25,464 nucleotides of DNA, taken from positions 1-25,464 of the forward strand of contig URAL01000026.1 in assembly GCA_900545805.1 (NCBI GenBank), given 5' to 3'. The first letter of the stretch is position 1; the number at the start of each line of letters is the position of its first letter. The notes under the pieces were generated by a model. It made no database searches, was not told where the DNA came from, and saw only the letters and a program-made list of their open reading frames with translations. Position numbers and translations under genes: made by a program. The stretch comes from an uncultured Eubacteriales bacterium. GTDB taxonomy: Bacteria > Bacillota > Clostridia > Oscillospirales > Oscillospiraceae. Positions 1-7,327 of this stretch are shown piece by piece.

Positions 1-217
1 CGTGAGGCTGCACGACTATCATCTGCGCCTGCTTCTTGCCGGCGTTCCGGAGGAGAAGATACGCTGCGTCGAGCAGGAGACCGACGCTCCGTCCGAGCTT
101 GAGCTCGAGGGCACGGACAAGGTGTTTATCCTGCACGATCTGACAACGCCGCAGCTAACAAAGCAGGTGCGCGACGGTATCCTTGCGCGCCTTGAGGAAA
201 AGGAGGAGCAGACATGA
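1..217 (+). CDS. MurT-like Mur ligase family protein, C-terminal fragment
   Basis: Only the last 71 or so codons are in the window; the reading frame is already open at base 2 and the gene begins upstream. The fragment resembles the C-terminal DUF1727 region of MurT, the ATP-using subunit of the lipid II isoglutaminyl synthase MurT/GatD that amidates D-Glu in peptidoglycan. The match is loose: the stretch RLHDYHLRLLLAGV fits the usual Asp/Arg-Leu helix, but the Thr-Tyr-Thr motif expected near the end of MurT is not seen. The main support is the next gene, a GatD homologue, which overlaps it by four bases (ATGA) and is therefore translationally coupled. Since that partner lacks its catalytic residues, this may be a diverged MurT paralogue and not the cell's lipid II amidase. 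The ATP-binding and zinc-ribbon parts lie outside the window. Confidence 0.55.
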   Translation, partial: VRLHDYHLRLLLAGVPEEKIRCVEQETDAPSELELEGTDKVFILHDLTTPQLTKQVRDGILARLEEKEEQT

Positions 218-924
218 AGATAGAGGTGCTGTTTCCCGAATTTGCGAATTTGTTCGGCGACTGCTGGAACTGGCGGTATCTCGCACGCTGCATGCCGGAG
301 GCCGAAATAATAGAGACGGGCTATGGCGAGCAGCCGCGCTTTGTCTCCGAAAAGGTCGATATGATAATAATGGGCGCGATGACAGAGCACGGGCAGGAGC
401 TTGCCGTCAAAAAGCTCATGCCGCACCGTGACCGCCTGAGGCAGCTTATTGATTCCGGCGTTGTGTTTCTGATGACGGCGAATGCCGGCGAGGTCTTCTG
501 CGAGTACATCGAAAACGAGGACGGCAGCCGCATAGCCGGTCTCGGCCTCGTTCCGCTGCATGCAAAGCGCGACATGCTGCACAGATTTAATTCCACGCAG
601 CTGTGCGTTTTCGGAGATATGGAGCTTGTCGGCTTCAAGGCGGAGTTTTCGCAGCTTTACGGCGATAATTCGGATATTTATTTTGCCGAGGCAAAATACG
701 GCATCGGCATAAACAAAAAGACGAAGCTCGAGGGTGTGCGCCTCAAAAACTATTTCTCGACCTCTATGGTCGGGCCGTTTATCATGATGAATCCGCCGTT
801 TGTGAAATATCTCATGACGCTTTTGGGCGTGACCGAACCCAGGCTTCCCTTTGAGGAGACGAATATGGCCGCCTATGAGCGCCGCCGTGCGGACATCCTC
901 CGCATGATGGGTGAAAGCAAGTGA
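214..924 (+). CDS. GatD-like class I glutamine amidotransferase homologue lacking catalytic residues
   Basis: The 236-residue protein aligns over most of its length with GatD, the glutaminase subunit of MurT/GatD (CobB/CobQ-type class I amidotransferase). Shared landmarks are the N-terminal PEFANLFGD segment, the IIMGAMTEHGQE stretch at the place of GatD's GGGSDREQ motif, the EDG-x4-GLGL segment at 102-112, LVGF at 138-141 and the final KNY-x6-GPF-x3-NPP segment. By hand alignment to S. aureus GatD (recalled from memory), the nucleophile Cys94 motif ICGGYQ is replaced by MTANAG (residues 87-92; Thr88 at the Cys position), His189 by Val186, and the ENHGG motif by KAEFS. The ORF is intact, so these changes were kept under selection for a protein and are not decay. 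It probably binds MurT-like protein without hydrolysing glutamine. It is the last gene before a terminator. Confidence 0.7.
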   Translation: MKIEVLFPEFANLFGDCWNWRYLARCMPEAEIIETGYGEQPRFVSEKVDMIIMGAMTEHGQELAVKKLMPHRDRLRQLIDSGVVFLMTANAGEVFCEYIENEDGSRIAGLGLVPLHAKRDMLHRFNSTQLCVFGDMELVGFKAEFSQLYGDNSDIYFAEAKYGIGINKKTKLEGVRLKNYFSTSMVGPFIMMNPPFVKYLMTLLGVTEPRLPFEETNMAAYERRRADILRMMGESK

Positions 925-930
925 ATTATT

Positions 931-963
931 AAAAAAACCGGGGGCATAGACCCCGGTTTTTTT
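931..963 (+). terminator. Rho-independent terminator after the GatD-like gene
   Basis: The arms 938-943 (CCGGGG) and 951-956 (CCCCGG) flank a 7-nt loop. They are bordered by seven A residues on the left and seven T residues on the right. The stop codon of the GatD-like gene is seven bases upstream of the A-run. The flanking A and T runs pair, so it could also work on the minus strand, although no minus-strand gene enters it. Confidence 0.9.
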
Positions 964-966
964 CCG

Positions 967-997
967 GCGCATAAAAAGCCTGCGGCTTTTTATGCGC
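967..997. repeat. Perfect 14-bp inverted repeat with 3-nt loop
   Basis: Bases 967-980 (GCGCATAAAAAGCC) are the exact reverse complement of 984-997, with loop TGC. It begins three bases after the preceding terminator's T-run and comes just before the next operon's promoter. Its core AAAAAGCC-TGC-GGCTTTTT looks like a short dispersed intergenic palindrome. It could serve as a second, backup terminator, because the right arm contains a T-run. Confidence 0.8.
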
Positions 998-1010
998 TGT
1001 GCTACTTTTG

Positions 1011-1040
1011 TTGCAGAAGGGAAAATGTTTAAACTATATG
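1011..1040 (+). promoter_or_regulatory. Putative sigma-A promoter of the LRR-AAA-VWA operon
   Basis: TTGCAG (1011-1016) and TATATG (1035-1040) are separated by 18 bp, 34 bp upstream of the LRR gene start. The region is AT-rich and lies directly after the upstream terminator and palindrome, where a promoter is expected. The boxes are imperfect. Confidence 0.45.
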
Positions 1041-1074
1041 ATAATAATGTAACAATATCAGAGGGGGTGGCGTA

Positions 1075-1950
1075 ATGCATGGCTTGTCATACAGTCCGTC
1101 GCAGTTTGGCGATGTTGAGATAATACGGGATGAAAACAGTGCCTTCGTCGGGCTTGCTACGCCCGACGGGGTCGAGGCGTGCACGCTCGACAGGCCGATT
1201 GTCGCCGGTAAAAAGGTGCTTTCAAGCTATAATGATGCCTGCGCCCGTATACGAAGGATATTGACCGCCAAGCTGAAGCTTGAGCTTCCGAGGGGCTATA
1301 GCCTCACACTCGCGCCTGAGGATCTGGCGGTATTCTTTTCGCAGGAGTGCGGCATGAGCGCTATGCGCGGATACATTGACGCAAAGCGCGGGCAGGTCGC
1401 GGCGGAGACGGCGCTTTGGATGCGCGAGCGCATGTGGGACACAAATCCCATGACCGCGCCGGAGGCATTGTCTTACAATTTTGTGTTCGATGCGGAAACA
1501 GGCGCGATAGCAACCGACGGCTGCTTCAATCCGGCGACGAGGGTGGAGCTTCCGTCGTCGATCGACGGTGTTCGCGTGCGCGGAATAAAGGAATACGCCT
1601 TCGTGTCGTATACCTATCTTGAGACGCTCATCATGCCCGACAGCGTGACCTATCTTGAGCCGTACGCCTTTTACGACAAGGTGCATCTGCGAAATGCCAA
1701 CCTGTCGAAAAATCTGACGATAATACCAGAGGGCGCATTCTCGCGCTGCCGCGCACTCAATTGCATAGTCATACCCGAGGGCGTCACGCATATCGAGCCC
1801 GAGGCCTTTTATCAGTGCGCAAATCTGTTTTCGGTCTATATACCGGACAGCGTCGTGTCCGTAGGAAGGTGCGCTTTTTTAAACGTGCCGCATATATACT
1901 ACAGAGGCTCGGCCAAGGGCTTCCCCTGGGGCGCCGCAGCCGGAAACTGA
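1075..1950 (+). CDS. BspA-type leucine-rich-repeat (LRR_5) protein
   Basis: The 291-residue protein has a C-terminal half (about 150-280) built from roughly four LRR_5 units of about 23 residues, with the recurring pattern IPxGVTxIxxxAFxxCxxLxxVxIPDSV. This family (Treponema/BspA-like LRR) usually mediates protein-protein contact. Residues 1-140 form a separate domain that I do not recognise. No signal peptide or membrane segment is seen, so it is probably cytoplasmic, unlike the surface-bound BspA proteins. The start at ATG 1075 is supported by an AGGGGGTG ribosome binding site. It is the first gene of an operon: the AAA+ ATPase starts 12 bp after its stop and the VWA protein follows. It may be an adaptor or client of that ATPase pair; the specific function is unknown. 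Confidence 0.8.
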   Translation: MHGLSYSPSQFGDVEIIRDENSAFVGLATPDGVEACTLDRPIVAGKKVLSSYNDACARIRRILTAKLKLELPRGYSLTLAPEDLAVFFSQECGMSAMRGYIDAKRGQVAAETALWMRERMWDTNPMTAPEALSYNFVFDAETGAIATDGCFNPATRVELPSSIDGVRVRGIKEYAFVSYTYLETLIMPDSVTYLEPYAFYDKVHLRNANLSKNLTIIPEGAFSRCRALNCIVIPEGVTHIEPEAFYQCANLFSVYIPDSVVSVGRCAFLNVPHIYYRGSAKGFPWGAAAGN

Positions 1951-1962
1951 AGGAGAGATAAC

Positions 1963-3267
1963 ATGAGCGGAAAAACCGAGAAGGTCATATGCGGCGGCAG
2001 CAATATGCGTGCGCCGATGAAGCTTGACTTCATAAGCTCGCTTTGCGAGCTGTCTCCCGCCGATTGGCCCTATATCGTCATAGTACGTGCACAGCGCGAG
2101 AGCGAGCCCATGTGCTTTGCCGCCGCTGAGGATGCCGGCGATATATTTAACTGCATCGGCACAGTGTCCGAGCCCTCGGAGCAGCTTATATCAATGCTGC
2201 GCACAGCGCCCGTCACGGCGCGCCCGCGTGCGCTTTGCAAAAAAGACGGCGCTGTGTGCACTGCCGGCGACCCGGCAGTGTGGGGCTTCATAGCCGAGCT
2301 TGAGACGGCCGATAAGCTCTCGGATGACGTGCGCGAGGCGATAGAAAGAGCGGCGCTGCGCGGCTGCGCAGGCTCATCGGAGCTCAATGACAAGGCCGAG
2401 TACATGATACAGCAGGGTATACCGCAGGGGATAATCGTCCGCACGCTCGAGCAGATGCTCGCAGACCCCGCGTACCCCGAGCTCGTACCCTGTCCGCCGG
2501 TGAGATTTGTTCAGGCCGACGCTTACGGAGAGCTCACACGCGGCCTGGCCTACCGCCTGTCGGGCCTCAATCTGCGTCTTATCGGCGGCAGGGGCTGCGG
2601 CAAGAACACGCTTGCTCAGACGCTCGACTGGCTGCTGAACATCCCGCAGTACAGGATGCAGGGCAACGCCGAGATGGACAAGCTCGATCTCCTCGGCGGC
2701 CCGACGATAGAGAACGGAACGCTGCACTATAAGCTCAGCGACATGCTGCGCTATATTGAGGCCGGAGCGGACGTCGTGCTCGACGAGGGCAACACCATAA
2801 AGCCTGAATGCGCAGATGTTCTGCACTCGCTGACCGACGAGGCGCGAAGAATACAGGTGCCCGGCTACGGTCTTGTGAGAATGCACCCGAAATCCTCCTT
2901 CACGATAACCATGAACGAGGGCTATGCCGGAACAAACTACATGAATGAGGCGACCATAGACCGCTTCACGCCCATCCAGATGTCCGAGCCGGAGAGCGTA
3001 AAGGAGATACTGCGCCGCGTCGTGCCCGCCGCGCCGGAGCACTGCCTTAACATCTGCGACGTGGTCTACTGCGCGATAAAAAGCCGCATCGATTCCGCCG
3101 GCGGCCTTGAGCCCGAGGCAATGACGATACGCGGCCTTGTCGACGCTCTGCGCGCCCAGCCCCTGCTGGGGCTCAAGTGGGGGCTTTTGGATAACGTTGC
3201 GGCCAAGCCTCAGGATCAGTATACCCGGCTTCAGCTTACAGAGCTCATAGAGAGCGTGGTGCCCTGA
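1963..3267 (+). CDS. MoxR/CobS-like AAA+ ATPase
   Basis: The 434-residue protein carries a single AAA+ domain in about residues 190-400. The Walker A motif is GGRGCGKNT at 208-216, with Asn before the Thr, as in some MoxR/CobS/GvpN relatives. The Walker B motif is VVLDEGN at 271-277, followed by a sensor-1 stretch TITMNEG and an IDRF motif typical of the MoxR group. Residues 1-180 are a lineage-specific N-terminal region without recognisable motifs. MoxR-type ATPases act with a VWA-domain partner to remodel proteins or insert cofactors; here the VWA partner is the next gene, overlapping by one base (TGATG), so they are translationally coupled. ATG 1963 has a good AAGGAGA site. The client or cofactor is unknown. 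No cobalamin or chlorophyll genes are nearby, so a chelatase role is unlikely. Confidence 0.85.
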   Translation: MSGKTEKVICGGSNMRAPMKLDFISSLCELSPADWPYIVIVRAQRESEPMCFAAAEDAGDIFNCIGTVSEPSEQLISMLRTAPVTARPRALCKKDGAVCTAGDPAVWGFIAELETADKLSDDVREAIERAALRGCAGSSELNDKAEYMIQQGIPQGIIVRTLEQMLADPAYPELVPCPPVRFVQADAYGELTRGLAYRLSGLNLRLIGGRGCGKNTLAQTLDWLLNIPQYRMQGNAEMDKLDLLGGPTIENGTLHYKLSDMLRYIEAGADVVLDEGNTIKPECADVLHSLTDEARRIQVPGYGLVRMHPKSSFTITMNEGYAGTNYMNEATIDRFTPIQMSEPESVKEILRRVVPAAPEHCLNICDVVYCAIKSRIDSAGGLEPEAMTIRGLVDALRAQPLLGLKWGLLDNVAAKPQDQYTRLQLTELIESVVP

Positions 3268-5357
3268 TGGATGCCGCTGCACTTGAACGGTATGAGAGCT
3301 TTCTGCTCACAGAGCCGATAGAGAGCATCCTCAACCGGAACCTCGGCTTTCTGCTTGACGATAACAGGCTCGTTTCCGCAGTGAAGCTCGATACCTCACT
3401 TAAAAACCGCACCGAGGACGGGCAGATCGTTCTCGGCGGCGCTCCTTATCTTCTTCGCTCCGGCTTTGACCGACGCCACTGGGCGGCAGGTCTGCGCGTC
3501 CTCCTGGCGCACGAGGTGCAGCACGATAACAGCTCCGACGCCGACGCGCTCAAAAGGGTGAGCGAATTTTCCGAGCGACTGTTTGAGGAGCGGGGCTTTC
3601 GTCCCTTTGTCGGGCGCATACTCGGCCGCAGAGTGATGAACATCCTTGAGGACGCGAGGGTGAATAACATGATATGCTGCCGCTTTCCGGGCTATGTTCC
3701 CATGCTGCGCTTTGTAAGCTATGTAAAAGCAGACAGTCTCGCGCCCGGCGGCGCGCTGGAGAGCTTTCTCGCGCAGCTTGAGACCTGTGCGCTCACGGGT
3801 CTCGGCTTCGGGCTTGGCGAAGGAATAAAAAAGCTCATTGACGCGGCCGCCGTCGCTCCGGCCTGCTCCGACTGCGAGAGGATATGCCTTCAGCTGCTGA
3901 CGAGCGCGGCGGAGCTTTTTGCACAGCTTTGCAGCGCAGAGCAGGAGCTGCCCGCAGCGCTTGAAAGAATAAACGCGCAGATCGAGGACTATGCCTTTTC
4001 CGCCGAGATGCGCCTTGAGCAGCGCGGCGACGGCAGCGACAGCTATCTGCGCAGTCATGCCACCGAGCCGGAAACCGAGCGCCGCGGCACGCCCGACGAC
4101 GGCGACGATGCCGGCGGAGATAAGGGAGACAGCGCAAGCCCGGGCAGTGGGGATAACTCAGAGCGCCATGGCGACATGAGCGGCAGTCTCACGGGCTCGG
4201 ACGTGAAGCCCAGGGGCAGCGCCGGAACGGACGGGCGCGAGGACAGGGGCGCGTCGTCGAGCGCCGGACGCTCGACAAATCACGGGCAGAGCAGCTCGCT
4301 CGGCATAAAAAACGACTCCGGCAGCGCCCTGTCCAAGGCTTTTGCCGAGGGGCCGAGCTCCGTGCGCGAGGTAATCGGAGCGGGCTTTTCCCATAAGCGC
4401 TCGGCGGCGCTGACCGAGGCGGAGCTCGATCAGATGCTGAGCAATGCCGCATCAGAGCTCCTGCGCGAGCGGCGGTATGAAAAAATGAGCACCGTTCAGG
4501 CTGCGGGCGCAAGCCGGCTGAGCCTTGACGACCGCTCAAAGCTCTCCGGAGCCTACTCCGCCGTGAAATTTGAAGAGAGCAGCATAGTACCGACGCGGCG
4601 CAGACTCCCGCCGCAGTATGCCGAAAAGGCGCGGCAGATGCACAAGCGGCTCGACCGCATCCTGCGTGAGCAGCGCATACGCAGTCTGAGCCAGCGGCGC
4701 GGTGCGCTGTCGGAAAGCGAGCTGTGGAAGATCCCCCTCGGCTCAAAGCATATATTCAAGAGCAAAACGCCTCCGAAAACACGTGAGACCGCCTTTTATC
4801 TGCTCATCGACCGCAGCGGAAGCATGGGCACGGGACTCGGCAACGGCAGCTCAAAGCTCTTCACGGCGCTCATGACGGCGGCAATGATCGAGGAGGCGCT
4901 CAAGGATATAGCATACACGAAGATAGTCGCCTTCGACGGCGGGTCGGATGCCGTCGGGCACTGCGTCATAAAGGATTTCGAGCAAAAGGAGCTCGGCAGC
5001 CGCTGCTACGATGCCATAACGCAGATTTCCGCGGGAAACGGCAATAAGGACGGATATTCCATCCGCGTGGCATCCATGGAGCTTGTAAAGCGCTGCGAAA
5101 AGCGCAGGATACTGGTCGTGCTGTCCGACGGACTGCCGTCGGCATACAGGGGCGAGGCGGAGGCAATAGAGGATGTACGCAGTGCGGTGCACGAGGCGAA
5201 GCGGCAAGGCATAATCGTGATCCCCGTAATCTATGCCGCCGACACAAGGCACAGCTTAGAGGCATATGCGAAGATGTACGGCAGAAATCTCATCCTCGCC
5301 TCCGGCAGCAGCATTCTGTCCGAATTTGAAAAGATACTTATCAGGCTCATAAAATAA
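3267..5357 (+). CDS. CobT-like VWA-domain protein with HExxH motif
   Basis: The 696-residue protein has three parts. The N-terminal domain (about 1-250) contains HEVQH at residues 82-86 and NILEDAR at 125-131, a spacing that resembles zinc metallopeptidase-like VWA proteins, with Glu128 a candidate third ligand. A hydrophilic linker (about 255-350), rich in Gly, Ser, Asp and Arg, looks disordered and recalls the acidic linker of CobT. The C-terminal domain (about 505-696) is a VWA fold with an intact MIDAS motif, DRSGS at 515-519, and a later SDG segment (VVLSDGLP). VWA proteins of this sort pair with MoxR/CobS-like ATPases, and here the ATPase gene overlaps its start by one base. Whether the HExxH domain is catalytic is unknown. 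It is the last gene of the operon, followed at once by a terminator. Confidence 0.85.
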   Translation: MDAAALERYESFLLTEPIESILNRNLGFLLDDNRLVSAVKLDTSLKNRTEDGQIVLGGAPYLLRSGFDRRHWAAGLRVLLAHEVQHDNSSDADALKRVSEFSERLFEERGFRPFVGRILGRRVMNILEDARVNNMICCRFPGYVPMLRFVSYVKADSLAPGGALESFLAQLETCALTGLGFGLGEGIKKLIDAAAVAPACSDCERICLQLLTSAAELFAQLCSAEQELPAALERINAQIEDYAFSAEMRLEQRGDGSDSYLRSHATEPETERRGTPDDGDDAGGDKGDSASPGSGDNSERHGDMSGSLTGSDVKPRGSAGTDGREDRGASSSAGRSTNHGQSSSLGIKNDSGSALSKAFAEGPSSVREVIGAGFSHKRSAALTEAELDQMLSNAASELLRERRYEKMSTVQAAGASRLSLDDRSKLSGAYSAVKFEESSIVPTRRRLPPQYAEKARQMHKRLDRILREQRIRSLSQRRGALSESELWKIPLGSKHIFKSKTPPKTRETAFYLLIDRSGSMGTGLGNGSSKLFTALMTAAMIEEALKDIAYTKIVAFDGGSDAVGHCVIKDFEQKELGSRCYDAITQISAGNGNKDGYSIRVASMELVKRCEKRRILVVLSDGLPSAYRGEAEAIEDVRSAVHEAKRQGIIVIPVIYAADTRHSLEAYAKMYGRNLILASGSSILSEFEKILIRLIK

Positions 5358-5390
5358 AAAACGAGGCTCAATGAGCCTCATTTTTTATTT
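5355..5390. terminator. Bidirectional terminator between convergent genes
   Basis: GAGGCTC (5363-5369) and GAGCCTC (5373-5379) form a stem around a 3-nt loop, with A-rich sequence on the left and a six-T run on the right. The VWA gene stops at 5357 and the minus-strand hydrolase gene stops at 5385 inside the T-run, so the hairpin serves both directions. Confidence 0.85.
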
Positions 5391-6014
5391 TATGCAATTT
5401 TTGTCGGGCTCGAAAACGACGATGCGGCGCTTTGCGCTCTTTTCGACCTCATATTCGCAGCCGGGGAGACAAACGATCTCTTCCCCGCTCCACAGCGTGA
5501 GAAAATCATCGACGTACGCCACGTTTTCAAGTCCTATACCTGCGCTGCGGTAGTGCATCGGAATGACCGTCTTCGCGTCGAGCGCGAGCGCGACCTCCTT
5601 TGCCTGCTGCGGGCATATCGTGTAGTAGCCGCCGACGGGGATCATCAGAACGTCTACTGCGCCGAATTTGGCCGCCGTTTCGGGGTCGAGCGTGTGTCCG
5701 AGATCGCCGAGATGCGCAAGCCTCAGTCCCTCCGCGCAGACTATGCTGCACAGATTGTCGCCGCGCAGAGCACCGAGCTTGCCGTCGTGATATGTGGGTA
5801 TCCGCGTCAGCTCAAAGCGGGGCTCGGCGCCGGTCAGCTCAACTCCGGCAGCGTAGTCATGGTCGGAGTGAGAGTGACTGCAAATAACACTGTCGGCGCG
5901 CAGGGGCTTAAGCTCCAGCCCGCGTATGCTGCCGGGAGAGTAGGGGTCGAATACAACGCTGCCGTCGGCGGAGATGAGCTCGAAGCAGGCGTGACCGTGC
6001 CATATAAGCTTCAT
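5385..6014 (-). CDS. Metallo-beta-lactamase-fold metal-dependent hydrolase (UlaG-like)
   Basis: The 209-residue protein is a compact MBL-fold enzyme of the Lactamase_B_3/UPF0173-UlaG kind. It has a WHGHACF opening, the metal motif HSHSDHD at residues 47-53, HLGDLGH in mid-protein and IPMHY near residue 160, which together supply the His/Asp ligands for a two-metal site. No signal peptide is present, so it is cytoplasmic. Family members hydrolyse phosphoesters, lactones or related substrates, and the sequence does not show which one. It is the last gene of a three-gene minus-strand operon, three bases after the stop of the DUF4358 lipoprotein gene. The link with two exported lipoproteins may be only positional. 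Confidence 0.85.
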   Translation of the reverse strand: MKLIWHGHACFELISADGSVVFDPYSPGSIRGLELKPLRADSVICSHSHSDHDYAAGVELTGAEPRFELTRIPTYHDGKLGALRGDNLCSIVCAEGLRLAHLGDLGHTLDPETAAKFGAVDVLMIPVGGYYTICPQQAKEVALALDAKTVIPMHYRSAGIGLENVAYVDDFLTLWSGEEIVCLPGCEYEVEKSAKRRIVVFEPDKNCIK

Positions 6015-6017
6015 ATC

Positions 6018-6500
6018 TCAGCCCTCAAAGCAGCTCTGGAAAGCCGCGTGCGCCGCCTGACGCGCATCGTCTCCCAGAATGGCGTACATGACGTAATTTC
6101 CCTGCTGCCAGACCTCGGCATTGTCGAGCTTTGGCTTTTCGTCCGGCAGGTACTCGTCCATCCAGACGCTCTCGCGGTATTCAAGATACTTCTCGAGCGC
6201 CGCCTTGAGCGTTTCCGCCTGCCCGGCATCCTTTGCAAGGAAAATGCCGTATTCGTTGATATTCGTGCCGACGGCGGATATAAGCGTGTTGCGGCTGACA
6301 TAGCCGTCGGGCGCGATGCCCATCACGCTGTCGACATAGGCATTCGGTATCTGCGACATTTCGCTCAGGTCCATCGTTGCGCCGACCTTGTCGGCAACGG
6401 TCTGAATATCGGGGGTCTTGGCGTTATGGCCGGTGCTGCACGCGCAGAGCATGCATACAAGCAGCAGCACAGCCGCTGCGGAATAGATTTTTCTTTTCAT
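6018..6500 (-). CDS. DUF4358-type lipoprotein
   Basis: I place the start at ATG 6500 because an AAAGGTGAT site sits just upstream; the longer frame from 6521 puts its ATG before that site. The resulting 160-residue protein starts MKRKIYSAAAVLLL and has a lipobox ending LCAC, so it should be exported and lipid-anchored. The mature part (DLSEMSQIPNAYVDSVMGI, then a long helix with LEKYLEYRESVWMDEY and a final YVMYAILGDD) matches the DUF4358 pattern of Firmicutes lipoproteins. The biochemical role of the family is not established. The gene lies between an SGNH hydrolase gene, whose stop is 11 bases upstream of its start, and the MBL hydrolase gene. Adjacency to an SGNH hydrolase suggests a shared role at the cell surface. 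Confidence 0.8.
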   Translation of the reverse strand: MKRKIYSAAAVLLLVCMLCACSTGHNAKTPDIQTVADKVGATMDLSEMSQIPNAYVDSVMGIAPDGYVSRNTLISAVGTNINEYGIFLAKDAGQAETLKAALEKYLEYRESVWMDEYLPDEKPKLDNAEVWQQGNYVMYAILGDDARQAAHAAFQSCFEG

Positions 6501-6511
6501 GCCATCACCTT

Positions 6512-7294
6512 TCACAGCCATGCGTGGGTCTTGAGATAGTCTATCACGCGTTCAAAGCCGGCGGCATTGAGATGTATGCCGTCGCCGTTGCCGTAACCGG
6601 AAACGAGCTTGCCGTCCGAGCCCTTGAGCACGGAGGCCGAGTTTGTAAAGTGTGTGCCGGTCGCCTCGGCGATCTGAAGTATCCAGCCGTTTGCGCGGTC
6701 GATGACGGCATTGTTTATGCCGTTATCCTTCGCCTCATACATCGCCTCGACGGGGTAGATGGAGTTGCAGATGATCCTCGTGTCGGGGCTTACGGACTTT
6801 ATGCGCTCTATAAGCTCAGTGTACTGCGTTTTAAACTGCTCCTCATTCATCATGGAAACGCCGTTTACGCCGATGGTGAGGACGACGTACTCCGGCTTTG
6901 CTCTGCCCACGGCGTCGGTAATTGGTATCTCCTCGCCCGTCGGGGGATAGACTATGGTGGCTATGCTCTGGTTAAACAGAGCCAGCGTGCCGCTCGACGG
7001 CGTCCAGACCTGTGAGCCGTCCAAAACCTCGTAGGCCTTCAGACCGTAGGTCGTGCTGTCGCCTATAAAGACCATTTTTGAGATATAGCCGTCACCTGCG
7101 TCGGCAGTCTCGCCGAGCTCGACGGAGCTCTGCTTAACGGCGGCCGTCGGCTGCACATCGGGATTGTCGGTGCTCACCGCCGGCGGAGTGCCCGTTTCCT
7201 CAGGCGTTTTGGTGTCTTCATCCTTGCCGCATGCGCACAGAGCGCACAGCAGCATGATAAGTGCCGCCGCAAGGGCGATATATTTTTTTTTCAA
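6512..7294 (-). CDS. SGNH/GDSL hydrolase lipoprotein
   Basis: The start is best read as TTG at 7294. The upstream GTG (7303) lies within the AGAGGTGA ribosome binding site, while the TTG is five bases past it. The 260-residue protein begins MKKKYIALAAALIM and has a lipobox ending LCAC, then a Thr/Pro-rich linker of about 40 residues. The catalytic domain shows the SGNH blocks: IGDST (nucleophile Ser near residue 80), an oxyanion Gly, GVN, and DGIHLN near the C-terminus with the Asp/His pair. It is probably an extracytoplasmic esterase or acetylhydrolase acting on cell-wall or exopolysaccharide groups; the substrate is unknown. It is the first gene of a minus-strand operon with the DUF4358 lipoprotein, and a strong promoter lies upstream. 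Confidence 0.85.
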   Translation of the reverse strand: MKKKYIALAAALIMLLCALCACGKDEDTKTPEETGTPPAVSTDNPDVQPTAAVKQSSVELGETADAGDGYISKMVFIGDSTTYGLKAYEVLDGSQVWTPSSGTLALFNQSIATIVYPPTGEEIPITDAVGRAKPEYVVLTIGVNGVSMMNEEQFKTQYTELIERIKSVSPDTRIICNSIYPVEAMYEAKDNGINNAVIDRANGWILQIAEATGTHFTNSASVLKGSDGKLVSGYGNGDGIHLNAAGFERVIDYLKTHAWL

Positions 7295-7327
7295 AGCGTT
7301 CACCTCTCTGAACTGTAAAGTATGCCG

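Noticed and set aside
19..1080. 353-codon minus-strand open frame over the MurT/GatD-like genes
   Set aside because: It covers coding sequence, a terminator and a palindrome on the other strand, and its translation resembles no protein I know.
1963..5357. Calling the ATPase/VWA pair a cobalt or magnesium chelatase (CobS/CobT, BchI/BchD)
   Set aside because: The domain types match, but there is no large chelatase subunit and no tetrapyrrole gene nearby. The HExxH motif and the LRR partner point elsewhere.
5553..6539. 328-codon plus-strand open frame across the MBL and DUF4358 genes
   Set aside because: It spans two recognised minus-strand genes and their junction; it has no ribosome binding site or family motif.
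7295..7303. GTG at 7303 as start of the SGNH hydrolase
   Set aside because: The GTG is inside the AGAGGTGA ribosome binding site; the TTG nine bases later has normal spacing and gives a typical signal-peptide start.
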